64,000 nt of DNA from Tubiluchus corallicola (lineage: Eukaryota; Priapulida; Priapulimorpha; Priapulimorphida; Tubiluchidae), in NCBI GenBank assembly GCA_030141605.1, contig JAQGDQ010000079.1, positions 372,001 to 436,000 on the forward strand. The letters are read 5' to 3'. Below, piece after piece: positions 50,201-61,062 of the stretch. Both the position numbers and the translations under genes were made by a program. The notes under the pieces are model-generated. The model had not been told where the DNA came from. It saw nothing but the letters and a program-made list of their open reading frames with translations, and ran no database searches. The first letter of the stretch is position 1. Each line of letters opens with the position of its first letter.

Positions 50201-50295
50201 CTGAAAACACAACAGCTAACCCTGCCGCTAGAGTAAATCCTCGTAAACATGATGTAAAGAAAAGGCCTAAGAGTAGAATGTGCGTTGTAGCATAA
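35240..50295 (+). CDS. Gyc88E-like: Atypical (Gyc88E-type) soluble guanylate cyclase with C-terminal CAAX box
   Basis: A heme-based gas sensor that makes cGMP from GTP. Eleven exons: 35240-36028, 40186-40279, 40980-41042, 41659-41779, 42278-42407, 43522-43668, 44118-44264, 45791-45947, 48391-48500, 48914-49006, 49585-50295. All have GT-AG ends and keep frame, giving 853 residues. HNOX is about 1-185, with proximal heme ligand His104 (GLDNLHEYL) and YxSxR at Tyr133/Ser135/Arg137. HNOBA is about 210-385 ([33 protein letters not shown]). A signalling helix is about 385-440 and the cyclase about 445-625. Catalytic set: Asp459 (LFSDVVGFT), Glu499 and Asp503 (VETIGDAYM), Cys569 (MPRYCLFGD), Asn576 and Arg580 (VNTASRME). 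These give both metal aspartates, guanine readers and transition-state residues in one chain. The wording is closest to insect Gyc88E-type subunits, less to beta1, which lacks the first aspartate; vertebrate beta2 is the alternative. The last ~220 residues are polar and disordered, with SP/TP sites, then [12 protein letters not shown], a polybasic CAAX box. Confidence 0.95.
36243..36302. repeat. CT-rich low-complexity run in cyclase intron 1
   Basis: Polypyrimidine CTCTCTGTCTCTCACTCT text. The open frames crossing it on both strands are artefacts. The rest of this 4.2-kb intron shows nothing notable. Confidence 0.8.
40368..40512. repeat. (ATGG)n(ATGA)n microsatellite in cyclase intron 2
   Basis: A pure ATGG block of about 60 bp passes into an ATGA block of about 50 bp and then decays. 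It starts about 90 bp past the exon 2 donor. Confidence 0.95.
42489..42708. mobile_element. LTR-like element copy 2 (internally deleted) in cyclase intron 5
   Basis: It begins TGTGACGTCCGTG like the element at 7150, then jumps straight to the last ~200 bp of it (TTATCTGATTAAATCAAGAA onward) and ends ACA. The shared 3' part is about 85-90% identical by eye. No clear target duplication is seen here (left flank AATTAT, right flank ATAATC). Confidence 0.55.
43237..43412. repeat. Imperfect (CAT/CGT)n triplet run in cyclase intron 5
   Basis: Interrupted CATCATCGTCATCGTC text, giving a false histidine/arginine-rich frame. Confidence 0.85.
44960..45085 (-). pseudogene. Relic of a non-LTR retrotransposon C-terminal zinc-knuckle
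   Basis: In cyclase intron 7, the minus strand reads [19 protein letters not shown] followed by SAYANLR. This Cx2C...Hx4C arrangement with a trailing Y...R is common after the reverse-transcriptase domain of non-LTR elements. Stops lie on both sides. It is a short dead fragment, not linked to the element at 30-31.6 kb. Confidence 0.55.
47982..48030. repeat. (GT)n/(GC)n microsatellite in cyclase intron 8
   Basis: GTGTGTGTATGCGTGCGCGCGCGTGTG, an alternating purine-pyrimidine tract. Confidence 0.85.
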
Positions 50296-50981
50296 AGAAC
50301 TCACTGAATCGTCAATGTTATTAATGAATCAGTACTTGTACAATTACAACAAAGCTTCACTATTGCCCTGAAAGAGTTACAGAAAAAGTTGATAAAATTG
50401 CTCTTGTAAGAAAATGCCAATTTCGGGTCTTTAGACCGAGGCCTACCATTTTTGTCAGGGCCCACGTTGTACACCAGGCCGCGTGTATTGAAACAAAATT
50501 ATTAAGTAATATCTTACTGGATACTAAGAACAGTTGCCACTTGGGAAATGCACTTTTTGGTAGAAAGGGAAGCAGACAGAGGGCGTCAGAAACGTAGAAA
50601 GGGAGAGAGAAAATAGCCTGCAGCGATCTATATTTTAGGTAAATTGCCTACAATTAGGTGATGCATGTATGCACATTACGCACGGTTTTTCCAACTTTAA
50701 CCTATTTTGAATGACGCAGGTTTTAAAGCCGATGGCATATTGAAATGACAGGAGAAGGGAGACCACGGCCATGGGACAACCTAAAGACACGCAAACACAC
50801 TATATCTGACTCTGTTCAGCTCGTCGTGCAAGTTACAAAATAATTATTATAGTGATTATTGATTCGAGTTGCTAGCCAGTTGCCGTTCAAACTGACCATA
50901 CTTAGCTAGTAATAGGCATGCTTGCGATACATTAGGTGCATTCTGAAGATATTTCGAGAAAGTGCAGAATATTAAAAGAAT

Positions 50982-51431
50982 GATAAGCAAAAAATCCCGC
51001 AATTAAAAAACAACTAAAAGAGAGAAAGGGCGAAACGTTTGGAACTACCACTGTAGTTCTCCTTCAATGAACATAAAAAGACAAAAAGAGAAAAAAATCA
51101 CAAGAAACTATAAAAACCACTAAACAAACTTTTTGTGATTTTTTTAGTTTATGTTATTATATGTTATTATTATTATATTACTAAAAAGACACAAGCATGT
51201 AAGAAAAAACACAGAAGCACAATAGATAAAAACACAAGGCAGAAACACAGAAGTGTAAGACCTGTAACCACAATCGCCAAATATAAAACAACAGTTATAG
51301 TAGTTTTAGTAATTTTTTGTGATTTTTTTCTCTTTTTATGTTCACCTGAAGAAGAACTACAGTGGTAGTTCGAAACGTTGTGCTATTTCCTTCCTTTTTC
51401 TTGTTTTTTAATTGTTGGATTTTTATTTATC
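50982..51431. mobile_element. Long-inverted-repeat element with hammerhead-like hairpin
   Basis: Arms of about 125 bp (50982-51110 and 51305-51431) are complementary at about 80-85% by eye. Shared blocks are CAATTAAAAAACAA, GAACTACCACTGTAGTTC and GAACATAAAAAGA. In the right arm CTGAAGA (51346-51352) is followed by a perfect 7-bp stem closed by AGTG (GAACTAC/GTAGTTC) and then GAAACG (about 51372-51377), which recalls a hammerhead ribozyme core with one extra base. No protein is encoded. Confidence 0.65.
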
Positions 51432-51841
51432 GTGACTATTACTTGTCATTAAGAATTAATCTGAGTTACCTGCTGAACATTACAGGTTCTGACATATTTG
51501 GTTAAATTGCGTGTGTATGTGTGGTAAATGCAGGTGTTGTGAAAGAGAATTGCATAATAAGAGTTATGTTTCGGAGCACAGGTATGATGGTGATATCTCG
51601 AGGTATATTCTCTTGTTATTATGATTATGCATTCTTTATAAGAATAGTAAAAGCCCTTGTTTCAGATTCTCATTTTCTTTGTGTTTTTAAAGTTGGATGA
51701 CAAATGTTAGATGAGCATAAAACAATTATGTGTTTGGCTGGCAGAAATTTTTGTTGGTTAGCAGAAACTGGGTGGCTTTTCTTTCATCGGTGCTCGCTGC
51801 ACGGCCTATGTTGATCTGCTTCGACACTCGCCAACCAGACC

Positions 51842-52062
51842 TAAAGCCCCGTTTACACATAAGGCGGGGAACCGCGCTCGTCGTTCAAATATAAAGCGGT
51901 TTTTATGTAACTTCTATGCCACTTTCAGAAGTGGCGTCGGTCGTTGCGAATGAAATGTTGGCACAGTATATATACAGGTAAAATTGCTAGAAGAAACAGG
52001 CGCACATCAGTGTACGAAGTATTGCAAAAAGACAAGGTGGAGAGAGGGGGGAAAGAGGCAGG

Positions 52063-52119
<57 letters not shown>

Positions 52120-52526
52120 TGAGTGAGTGAAAGAGAGACGGGTGAACACACAAACAGGAAGAAGACAGACAGGCAGACACACAGACAGAAAGAATCTCAC
52201 CATAAATAAACAGAAAATTGATTTGTAAGTTGTTTTTGTGTTACTTTTTGAGCTCATCAGGTTTTTATCATAAAATATTGGATTCTCTTCCATTTCCAAT
52301 ATTATTGTTTAGGTTTTATCGGCAATTGCGCAATATGCACTTCGTAACTTCACAAATACTCGTGTAGACGTCTCTTCTTTTCTCTAAAACAGCAGCTTGC
52401 TCATTACGCATTAACGAAGCCCACTTCTGATTGGATGCTTGCACAAAAACCGCGCGGTTATTGTAAAAAAATCGCTAAGAGAGCAATCAGCGCGCGGTTT
52501 CCCGCCTTATGTATAAACGGACTATA
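51842..52526. mobile_element. Non-autonomous DNA transposon with ~35-bp inverted termini
   Basis: The left end AAAGCCCCGTTTACACATAA continues into GGCGGGGAACCGCGC. The right end (52492-52524) is its complement (GCGCGGTTTCCCGCCTTATG, then TATAAACGG) with a few changes. A TA flank on both sides could be the target duplication. The 680-bp body includes a (GA)n run (52070-52136) and no coding region. Confidence 0.75.
52070..52136. repeat. (GA)n microsatellite inside the 51842-52526 element
   Basis: A GAGA run of more than 50 bp. The serine/leucine-rich frame on the minus strand is an artefact. Confidence 0.95.
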
Positions 52527-54034
52527 AGTGCACTGGTAATTAATATGATTATACAGTTGGCCGGCCATTTCATCCTCTTATGCAAACATTCAAAAAACAA
52601 ATAGTTGCTTGAACATCTAAGAACAACATATCAAACAAATTCTGTCACCGACACAAATTTTATGCATCTGGAAATTGCGAGGGGTTTCTCATATATTTTC
52701 CCTTGACCTGCTTTAGTTGCAAAAATAAATGATGATACTCCGTAATTTCACGTTTCCTGGGATACTGTCAGAGCGTAGGGCTCGAGTCGAATAAACTCGC
52801 GTCCTTATGTTTGTCTGTCTGTCTGTCTATCTGTCTTAGTGTCTATTTATAACGTTCTCGATGCCTGGTATAGCTAAATTTGGCCAGTTACACCGAATTT
52901 AGTGCAAAAGATTTCACAGGGAGGAAAGCCGGGACCTGTTCTGACTTCCCCGTGTCTATGTGCCTTTCCTTGCCTACGTGGCTTCCCGTGACTATATGGC
53001 TTCCTCTTCTCTACATGGAGATATTAAGAAGATCCCCATATAGCTACTAAAATCTAGTATTTCAGTGTAGCAGAACTGGACGTACTGATCAAAATTTTTT
53101 TGGTGCGGGCAGACACTTGCAATGATTGCGATCATCAGGGGACACTGCTAAAGGAACTAAAATGTCCCTACCTCACCCAAGCTGCAGCTTTTAATTTGTG
53201 ATCAAGTAGTGATGTAATACGTGTTTTCGCAATACAAAAATACATGTTTTGGCGACCTTTGTCTTCGTTCCATGTCCATCTACAGATCAACTAAGTAGTA
53301 TAGTTCAGATTTTGCTGATTTGCAAATGTATTAGATTTGTAATTTTATGTTATTATGCCGTTCTGGAATCATTGTATGCTAATTAGGGGAATAACGATTT
53401 AACGTTTTAAGAATCACCTTTGTAAATGTATTTATGTATATGTAAATGAATATCCGAAAATTTCAAAACGGAACAATGCTATACCGATGTATGTTTGCCT
53501 ATAAAAATATGTATAACGTTCGTGTATAATTGTGTAATTCATGCATCATAGTGATTGTTAGTCTTACATGATAATGTAGTTTTTCCTTATGTACGGTGTT
53601 TATAGATACAGAACAGTGTAAGTTAAGGGTTTTTGTTCGATAATTGTATGTAGGCTTTTTTTGTTTTATTATACCAAGAAAATTTGTTAAATGTGTGTGT
53701 AAAACAATATTATGAATCTTGTAAAACATGTATAAACCGATTTTTTTTTAATATTCGTTTTAGGGTTTTTACCTTAGTATTAGCTGTACTTAACAACATT
53801 TTTAAAAACACTATTGTTCTTATTTATGAAACGTTATGGCAATACTAACGTATTTATTTAATAGACCAATTGTGTCAGCAGACCTTAACCAGGAGCTCAA
53901 ATATGATCATTGAACTATCTGTTCTATTTATGTTGTTTTAACGTTATAGTGCTCCGTACATTTATAACCATAGTATAAGATATTATAATATAAAAATACT
54001 ATAATATATAATAATATGTAATTTACTATAGAAT

Positions 54035-55225
54035 GTTTTTATTCATCTTTTGGTATTTATTCGGTTTTATTCGACAGTGAAAACTTTATCAGTTATAAAA
54101 AACAACAATCTGGTTAACAGAATTTGAATTAGATAGTTAGCTATAATAGGACAAACATATATTATTAAGATTATCCCAAAAGTCAAATCCTAGCTATGGA
54201 TTCCTGACCAATTTCAAGTAATCTGCTGGGTAATCTGAGTCTGAAGTTCACGCAAAACTCGTCTTAAATTAACGGTTATTTTCTTTAATTGCGAATATGC
54301 GAAAGAAAAGGGAAGATTCTTCAAGTGGGTCTAACACTGATGTGTAAGTTTGTGAAAAGGTTTTGTTTATATATTTCATTCAGAGTAATTTGACATGTTT
54401 TTTGCGCAAGTGATTTTTCATACAGACATAATTCTTCTAAATTTCGTGACCTAAGAAGTTATTTACATGTTTATCTACTACATAATTCACTTAAAGTTTA
54501 GCCACCAATTGTAAGATATATCTTGCATTTTCTTTAGTAAAATTCGTACGGATTCAGTTTTTCGCTGGAGGTCTGCAAAGCTCAGCAGGAATCAAACGAA
54601 CAGTTTTTTTCTTTTCTTAATACATGCATGTTAGATTTTAGTGAAACCCTTTCAACCAATGATCAGGGGAATATTAAGAATTAGGCTAACTAGCTTATAG
54701 CCTATGGCCCCAAAATTTGAAGGGCGACAGATTTTTAAGGGCCTAGTGTTATAAAATTTTATTCTTGTAATTTTCATTGTAACTAAGATTTACTTAGATT
54801 CTCTCCTTTCTGCCCTCTTATAGACTAAGTAACGCATGATACCGCGATACGTATCATAATCAGTCATTAATCAAGCAAGGTTGTCTCTCACATCAGTGAC
54901 ATCATTAATAGTTTGTCAAATATATATATATATCTTTGTGTACAAATATATTACCTGTACAAGTACGTTATGTACAGTATGTTAGATACAGACATACTGT
55001 ATGTCATACAATAAATAACAAAATTATTATGATATGTGCACGTTTGCGAAAACTTATAGCTGAAATATTTTTATTCTCCTTTTCGTATTTGTTCGGTTTG
55101 ACTTGACCACGAAAACTGTCTCAGTTACAGATATAAAAAAGCAAATGTCTGGTGGTAAGTGGTTAACAGGAATTCAATTAGATGTCTAGCTATAATTGGA
55201 CAAACATAAAATTATTATTACTATT
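54035..55225. repeat. Diverged direct repeat pair, ~150 bp each
   Basis: 54035-54180 and 55068-55225 share, in order, TTTTATTC, a TATTTNTTCGGTTT block, GAAAACT, CAGTTA, GGTTAACAG, AATTAGAT, TAGCTATAAT and GGACAAACATA. This is one old repeat family seen twice. Confidence 0.6.
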
Positions 55226-55336
55226 AGGCAAAATGGTCACGCTGATAATTAATCTGTAGCATAAACGTAAAATCTACATTAACAAATCAGTCAATACGTC
55301 GAGCGACAGCCGTATAAAAACAATAACAAGAAAAGT

Positions 55337-55395
55337 AATTAACCCGTTTCTAGAATTTGAACTAGGCAGATGACTCTTTGTGCAAAGCTTTGGAT
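55337..55395 (-). repeat. Possible tRNA-derived (SINE-like) fragment
   Basis: The minus strand has CTAGTTCAAATTCTAG (B-box-like) about 35 bp after ATTACTCAATCCAAAGC. The A box is poor. It is listed because three or four similar fragments occur in the window. Confidence 0.3.
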
Positions 55396-58300
55396 TGAGT
55401 AATCCGATGTCGAGTAAGCGCATTTTATTTTTTCTACACTGGAAGTCCTGAAGAGTTCATTGTTCTGTTTACGACTTGTGAGTATGTATAACAAAAAAAT
55501 TATCAGTAGAAGTCCGACACTAGAGTAAAAGTTTCTTGATGCTTGTGCAGTAAAAGAAATCAAATCGGTGCTAACATAGTGCATCATTTAAACCATGGCA
55601 AAATAATTAAACGCTATTAACACATCATATCATAATTATAAACTGTGGTTCGTGAGATATCTTTTGCCGCCATACGAACCGATCTTTAAGTACCCTACAA
55701 GTATCTCTCAGGATTAAACAAGTTCTGCTGAGAATTTTTGCGTGAAATCTAGCTATGTAAGGTAACTACCTATCTTGATTTCGTTGATTGCTGAACTGAT
55801 TCATGGAAAGCTTTAATAAGTGGACTGTCGTCTGGTAACCTCAGAGCATGACCCATTTAACTAAATCTTCCTGGTCGATTTTTCTTCCTTCATTTAATGA
55901 CACATATCGTTATTGTTTGTCACTTTCGGACATTTTATCTCTAGTAATGATCTCAGTCAGCTGCTGCTTGATAATGCTATGAAATGAAAAGCTTCAGTCT
56001 CTATAATTGACACACGAGCGCGCAATCTGCAGCAAACAATCTGCTGCTAATACTCAGGAGGGCGTTAATCCACATCTATAATTACCAATATTAAAAAAAT
56101 ATGAAATCGAAAACGCAATGTTTTTATACTTTGTAATTTATATAAAAGTGTTGCGTATTTCTTAATTAACTGAAAGTACTTTTAAATAAATTATTTTATT
56201 ATTAATACTATGTATTTATATTTTTGTTTTACACTGGCAGTACCGTGTGTCATGATTAATTTATATCTGAACCAAATCTGTGCATCAAACTTCCGCTGTA
56301 TCCGAAGGTGTCATTACCTGCGGTAACTCCGAAGGATATTTCGCCGACTCTGAGAAAGTCAGTGATACACGTTCATCTAGGTAGTGCATCACTGTATCAA
56401 ACAGCTGCAGTATTTAATTACGCTATGAGGTGATGCTGCTTCGGTATTTGCAGCTGCTGCAGGCGGTTGTGCAAGCTTTCCCGAGCAGGCCTAATTATGC
56501 AGATATGAACTTGTAAACATAAACATGCGTAAACATAAATAGTTACTTTACACTGCCATATAGTAAATATTAAACCCGTTCAGTTCTGCGAGCTGCGCAG
56601 TGTATGATTATCAATTAAGTCAAACAAATCAATGCAAACGTCGTTTAGCGTATGACTTTTGCGATGTAACAACACATTTATAAGGGCCATATTGCATGAA
56701 TAATTAATTCTTTTCGCTTTCCTTTCTCTAGTTTTATAATTATCTACTGTAGCAATTCTTCACGATTTATTTTTTTTTATTTATTCTGTTATTAATGATG
56801 TTCTATTATAGTTTTCTAGAGAGTGTTTTTAATATTGAATTCAAATGGAATGAAGTGCATGTAAAGCCAATTAGCATATATAAAATTAATATATAAGGCA
56901 TGTTCATGCCAGTTTACAAAATATAATTAAGTGAGGTTTAGTTGCATGATGTACTAATTACCAGCAAAGTTAAATATAAAGTAAATGAAAAATTAATATG
57001 AACATTACTTATGAATTTCATCATATAATTCGAACCTGATACGAATTTAATTGTATTTGAACCTTACAAGCTTATATTATGATATACCCGATTCTCTCAT
57101 TCAGTTATTCAGGAGTTTCTTAATGGCACAAGTAATAATAAATCGTTATGGTTTCTCGAACTATAAGCATAATATCCGATTACACAAACTGTCTATTTTT
57201 ATATGAATCGATATTCGGTAATTATCCCCTAATTTTTCACAATTGGTTCGGTGTTATCCACTAATTAGGACACTTTGCTTCCTTGGAAATTATACTTTTG
57301 AACACAATCGCCACTAAGAAGTAAGCATGGAAATTATCAGGAATTCTCAAAGGCGTACAGAAGTAATGGAAATGCTGGTCTGTTTCGTAATAACCAGTGG
57401 ACCGAAATAAGAAAATATCGCTTAGAAACTGTAGCAAAAATACAATCAACATAGTTTTTAAATATTTTCTATGTAATCTGCGAGAAACAGCTGCACATAA
57501 CACACGGCAGGCATCATTACTGACAGTGGCTTCATAACAACAGTTGTACAGAAACAGCTGCAGGGTATCATTACCATCTGCGAAGTTTAGCTCAACTAAT
57601 AATTAATTGTTTCTTGGTTGTAAAATGGTTGGTGAGTGACAACAACGCGCGCGAAACTGCCTGATTCATCAACAAAATACGCCAAAAATGCTCTCCGAGA
57701 TGACCCGCGAGTAACGTGCTGACGTCAGACGCGTCAAAAGTCTCTAAATATATGAAAATCACACAAAGAGCTTTTGTATAAGAAGCCAATAGAATGTCGC
57801 AAAGGGTTTCTTCGCATTCAAGTTCCAGGCACCGGCAGCTTCCTGACAGTTCGCTCCTCGTAACGAATTAATTACAGTCTTGAACAATCTGACTAGGCTT
57901 TTATGACGTCGGAAACATCTTCTTTCATGCGCAGCTTTGAAATTTTTAGTTTTCCGTGCATAGTCTCAGGCGAGCAGAAATTGCTTTTGAGAAAGGTGCC
58001 TTCTTTTATGTTTTTGTCTAACCATATGGTCTCAACCGATAACGTGTGAGATTAAGTGAGAAAATTTAATGGAATAAGAATTACAAGTAAATTGGGTAAA
58101 ATCCAATTTAATTCACAAATTAAACATGCTTATTCGATTCTCCCAGAAAAATCGATTTTTGTGATTTGTTTTGTTTTCGCTTTGCATGCACTACGCAGTT
58201 AAACAGGTGTCATTGTTTTCTTAAATTTTAAAATCCTGAAAGACAAAGCACATCGACCGAGTATAGTTGTTTGCTGACGTTTTTCTGTCATGGCGAGCTT

Positions 58301-59099
58301 ATTACAGGCAATCAGGAATTAGCCTTGTCCGTTGATTAAATGAGACTGTTGAAAAAATGCTCCCAAACACTAGACCACGCCCCTTCTATTCATTTACTAC
58401 CTCAATAGGTGATGAATTTTTCAATTTAATTTATCACACCTTTTCTAAAGTTCTTATAAACTGTAATTATATCGCTTGCATTTTAACGTATTTGCTCAGA
58501 AAAAAACAAGACGTTACGTTTAGCAAGCTCCGCTGAAGTCTTCCTGTCTCGGGTCGGGGATTATGTAGATGGATGAAATAGATATTGTTGAAAAATATTT
58601 TCACTGAAATTAAATCCAAAGCGATACTGTAGTATAAAAAGCCAATATCTTGCAATTTCAGCGAAAATTATTGTAAAAATTTTCCTCTTCTAGACCCATG
58701 TATACCATTGTTTTCTTTAGGAAGTTTTTTTAAATCTGGTGGTTATGGAAATAAAAACAGCTGTTTCGTTGCAACAATAAATGTTTACTTGTTACTTTAA
58801 ACAAAATGCAGAGTACTAAACTTCCGGTCAGTGTTGGACTTTTGCGCAATGTTGACCAAAACGAATAATACATTGGAGTATACAAGCAGCATGACTCTAT
58901 TTCTAGTAACCGAGTTCAGTTTACTAAATGTCAATTAAAGGAATATGTATTAAAGCCAGTGAATGCAGGCAATAGTGTATAAAAAACTGGTATTGTTCAA
59001 GTTCAGTTACTCAAAATCAAATTACTTCTTTTGAAAGCTTCTCTACAGCCGAGTAACACAAATCCATCACACATCTACTTGATCTGGACGGAAAACCTT

Positions 59100-59420
59100 T
59101 CATTCCCCCACTTCTATTGTAGGATCAAACTCTATCAGTAGTTCACCTTCTGTATGAGTTTCTCCTGCCGGATTCTTGGCTACAATCCGGTAGGTACCAT
59201 CGAATTCTCTTGAACAATCCGGGAATGAAATGGTAACAGTTCCGTCTTCCGCGTATTTTATTAGATGTTTTCGAGTGCTCTCGATTTGATCTTCATCATG
59301 ATAGACTACTATCTCGGGGCGGGGTTCACCAGACACTTTTGCTTTGAAGAGTGCACCACTGCCCTCCACAATGTTGTTGACAGCTGGAGTCATGGGTGTC
59401 ACAAACACTGGACCTGACAT
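59100..59420 (-). CDS. Small intracellular I-set immunoglobulin-domain protein
   Basis: A 106-residue product made of one I-set Ig domain with no signal peptide or membrane segment, so probably cytoplasmic, as in the titin/kettin/MYLK-telokin group. Visible blocks are GALFKAKVSGEPRPEIVVYH (B-C strands), EDGTVTISFPDC (E strand) and DGTYRIVAKNPAGE (F-G). The canonical disulfide cysteines are Ala (B strand) and Ile (F strand), and the C-strand Trp is Val, which fits the reducing cytosol. An acceptor-like TTTGTAGTTTCAG sits 3 bases before the ATG, so a 5'UTR intron is likely, and the stop is inside the same exon. It could instead be the first coding exon read through to a stop, or the start of a larger muscle protein. 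The function is not known. Confidence 0.72.
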   Translation of the reverse strand: MSGPVFVTPMTPAVNNIVEGSGALFKAKVSGEPRPEIVVYHDEDQIESTRKHLIKYAEDGTVTISFPDCSREFDGTYRIVAKNPAGETHTEGELLIEFDPTIEVGE

Positions 59421-59657
59421 TGTCTGAAACTACAAACATTTATCCGTGAGTGAATTGTAGAAATTTGCCCGTAGGTGTGCCTGTACAAATTTCCCGACGC
59501 GCTTGCTCAAACGTTTTCAATGTTTTTCGAAATTACACCAGCAAAAAATTAACGCTGTACTGTTTTTTTTAATAATTGTAATTATTGTAGTTATTGTAAA
59601 ATGTGATGAAATTACGGCAATGTTGGCATCATTAAATAATTCTCGTTCATGTCAATT

Positions 59658-59661
<4 letters not shown>

Positions 59662-59730
<69 letters not shown>

Positions 59731-59731
59731 A
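59662..59731. repeat. (CT)n microsatellite in the I-set gene 5' intron
   Basis: About 60 bp of pure CT, flanked by non-repetitive sequence. Confidence 0.95.
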
Positions 59732-60671
59732 TCTAATTTTAGAAAACACATGCATTTTCTATATCCTACACTGAAGAATATATCTTGCTATAACTATCAG
59801 TATAGTGACCAACTCTATTGTTGAGCGTTTGATACTAGTTTACAGTTTGTTCAACAACATACAAAAATCATTGAATTAATTTGTAATGGTACATGAACAG
59901 GTGTTAACCTAAATGTAACTCCAGGCAAACAGCTACACGCAATAAGGGCTGTGCCTAAAACCATAGAACCATGTTCTACTGACAACAGCAAAGAATTTAC
60001 CGAACCATTCTACCGACAGCAAGGCCAGTAACTGCTTGGAGATACTATCTAGTATAGAGGGCTACACATCAGAAGATAAAATAAACCAAACAGTACTACC
60101 AGGTAATAAACGCTAGGCCAGAGCCATCGGTGCTAGTAACGAAAATTGGTCATAGATTACAAAATCGCAATGGCGAAATCCACCTCCATTGCACATACAT
60201 AATCATAAAAGGAGGACAAACAATACTATACTATATTGAAATTATTGTGACTAATTAAGTGACCAGTCAATCGAACAAACAGTTACCCAGCCATTCAAGT
60301 ACCTGTCAATCAGGAGGTAGCCAGCCGTCAGCCAGCAGCTAAATCTATTCACTCTCTCTTTCTAAGTTTATCACTTTCTCTTCCTCTCCCTCTCTTTCCC
60401 AGTTCCTTCTCAATTTGCAAGCTGTCAGTCTGTGGACCAAACACTGCTCATTTTTGTTTCCTTTAACAATAATTTATTCCTTCTTTCCCCAACTCTTTCA
60501 CCATCTTTTTTCTCCCTCTTTCCTCCATTTTGCACAAACCAAACTACGCAGCCCCGTTCAGGAAGTAATTTCTTTTGTGCTGGGAAATGTAAACTAGCAA
60601 AAAAGCAAAAAACCAAAACAAGAAACTAAAATCGCTAACTTCCAAAAAAATCTGATACTTCCAGTTTATAG

Positions 60672-60800
60672 ATTTTTGATGATGATGGTGATGATGGTGA
60701 CGATGACGATGATGACGACGACGATGATAGTGATTATGATAATGACAATGGTGAGAGTTATGATGATGATGATCTTGATGATGAGGATAATGATGAATGA
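60672..60800. repeat. Imperfect (GAT)n run
   Basis: GATGATGATGGTGATGATGG followed by GAC/GAT triplets. It encodes a false Met-rich frame. It lies in the predicted 5' intron of the I-set gene. Confidence 0.9.
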
Positions 60801-60878
60801 TAACGAGGGATGTACACTGTGGTTCGAAAAATGTTTATACATTAGTCTTTATAATAAATAAATAAATTAAGAGCTTAC

Positions 60879-61030
60879 CTACTTTGTTTTCACTAGAGCA
60901 ATGCAAACAGACTTGTAGCTAGAAACAAAAATTATTATCTCTTAGCTGTCACAATGATATAACGCCTCCCGAACATCAGTAGCCGCAGCCAGAGCTTCAG
61001 TGAAATACCGAGGTTTCACTTACCACTGAT
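60879..61030 (-). other. Likely 5'UTR exon of the I-set gene
   Basis: On the minus strand a good donor (GTAG|GTAAGC) follows 60879, and the matching acceptor is at 59424 just before the ATG. The upstream limit is set from the TATA box and is approximate. Two further splice-like signals inside it (GTG|GTAAGT near 61024 and TTTGTTTCTAG near 60918) could split it. Confidence 0.4.
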
Positions 61031-61055
61031 AAGTTAAGCAGCCAAACTGATTTGG

Positions 61056-61062
61056 TTTTATA
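61056..61062 (-). promoter_or_regulatory. TATA box of the I-set gene
   Basis: TATAAAA on the minus strand, about 180 bp upstream of the UTR donor. Its position is plausible for a tissue-specific muscle-type promoter, but it is unproven. Confidence 0.4.

Larger units (their letters stand above)
50296..59099. other. Long non-coding stretch between the cyclase and the I-set gene
   Basis: The genes converge here. I see two inverted-repeat elements (50982-51431 and 51842-52526), a (TCTG)n run (about 52808-52840), a diverged pair of direct repeats (about 54035-54180 and 55068-55225), a SINE-like fragment (55337-55395, -), and CRE-like TGACGTCA at 57720-57727. Open frames are short and without known motifs. 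No clear AATAAA follows the cyclase stop within 0.5 kb. Confidence 0.5.

Noticed and set aside
51925-52299. Ser/Leu-rich 124-codon minus-strand frame
   Set aside because: It crosses the (GA)n tract inside a non-coding transposon and has no conserved motif.
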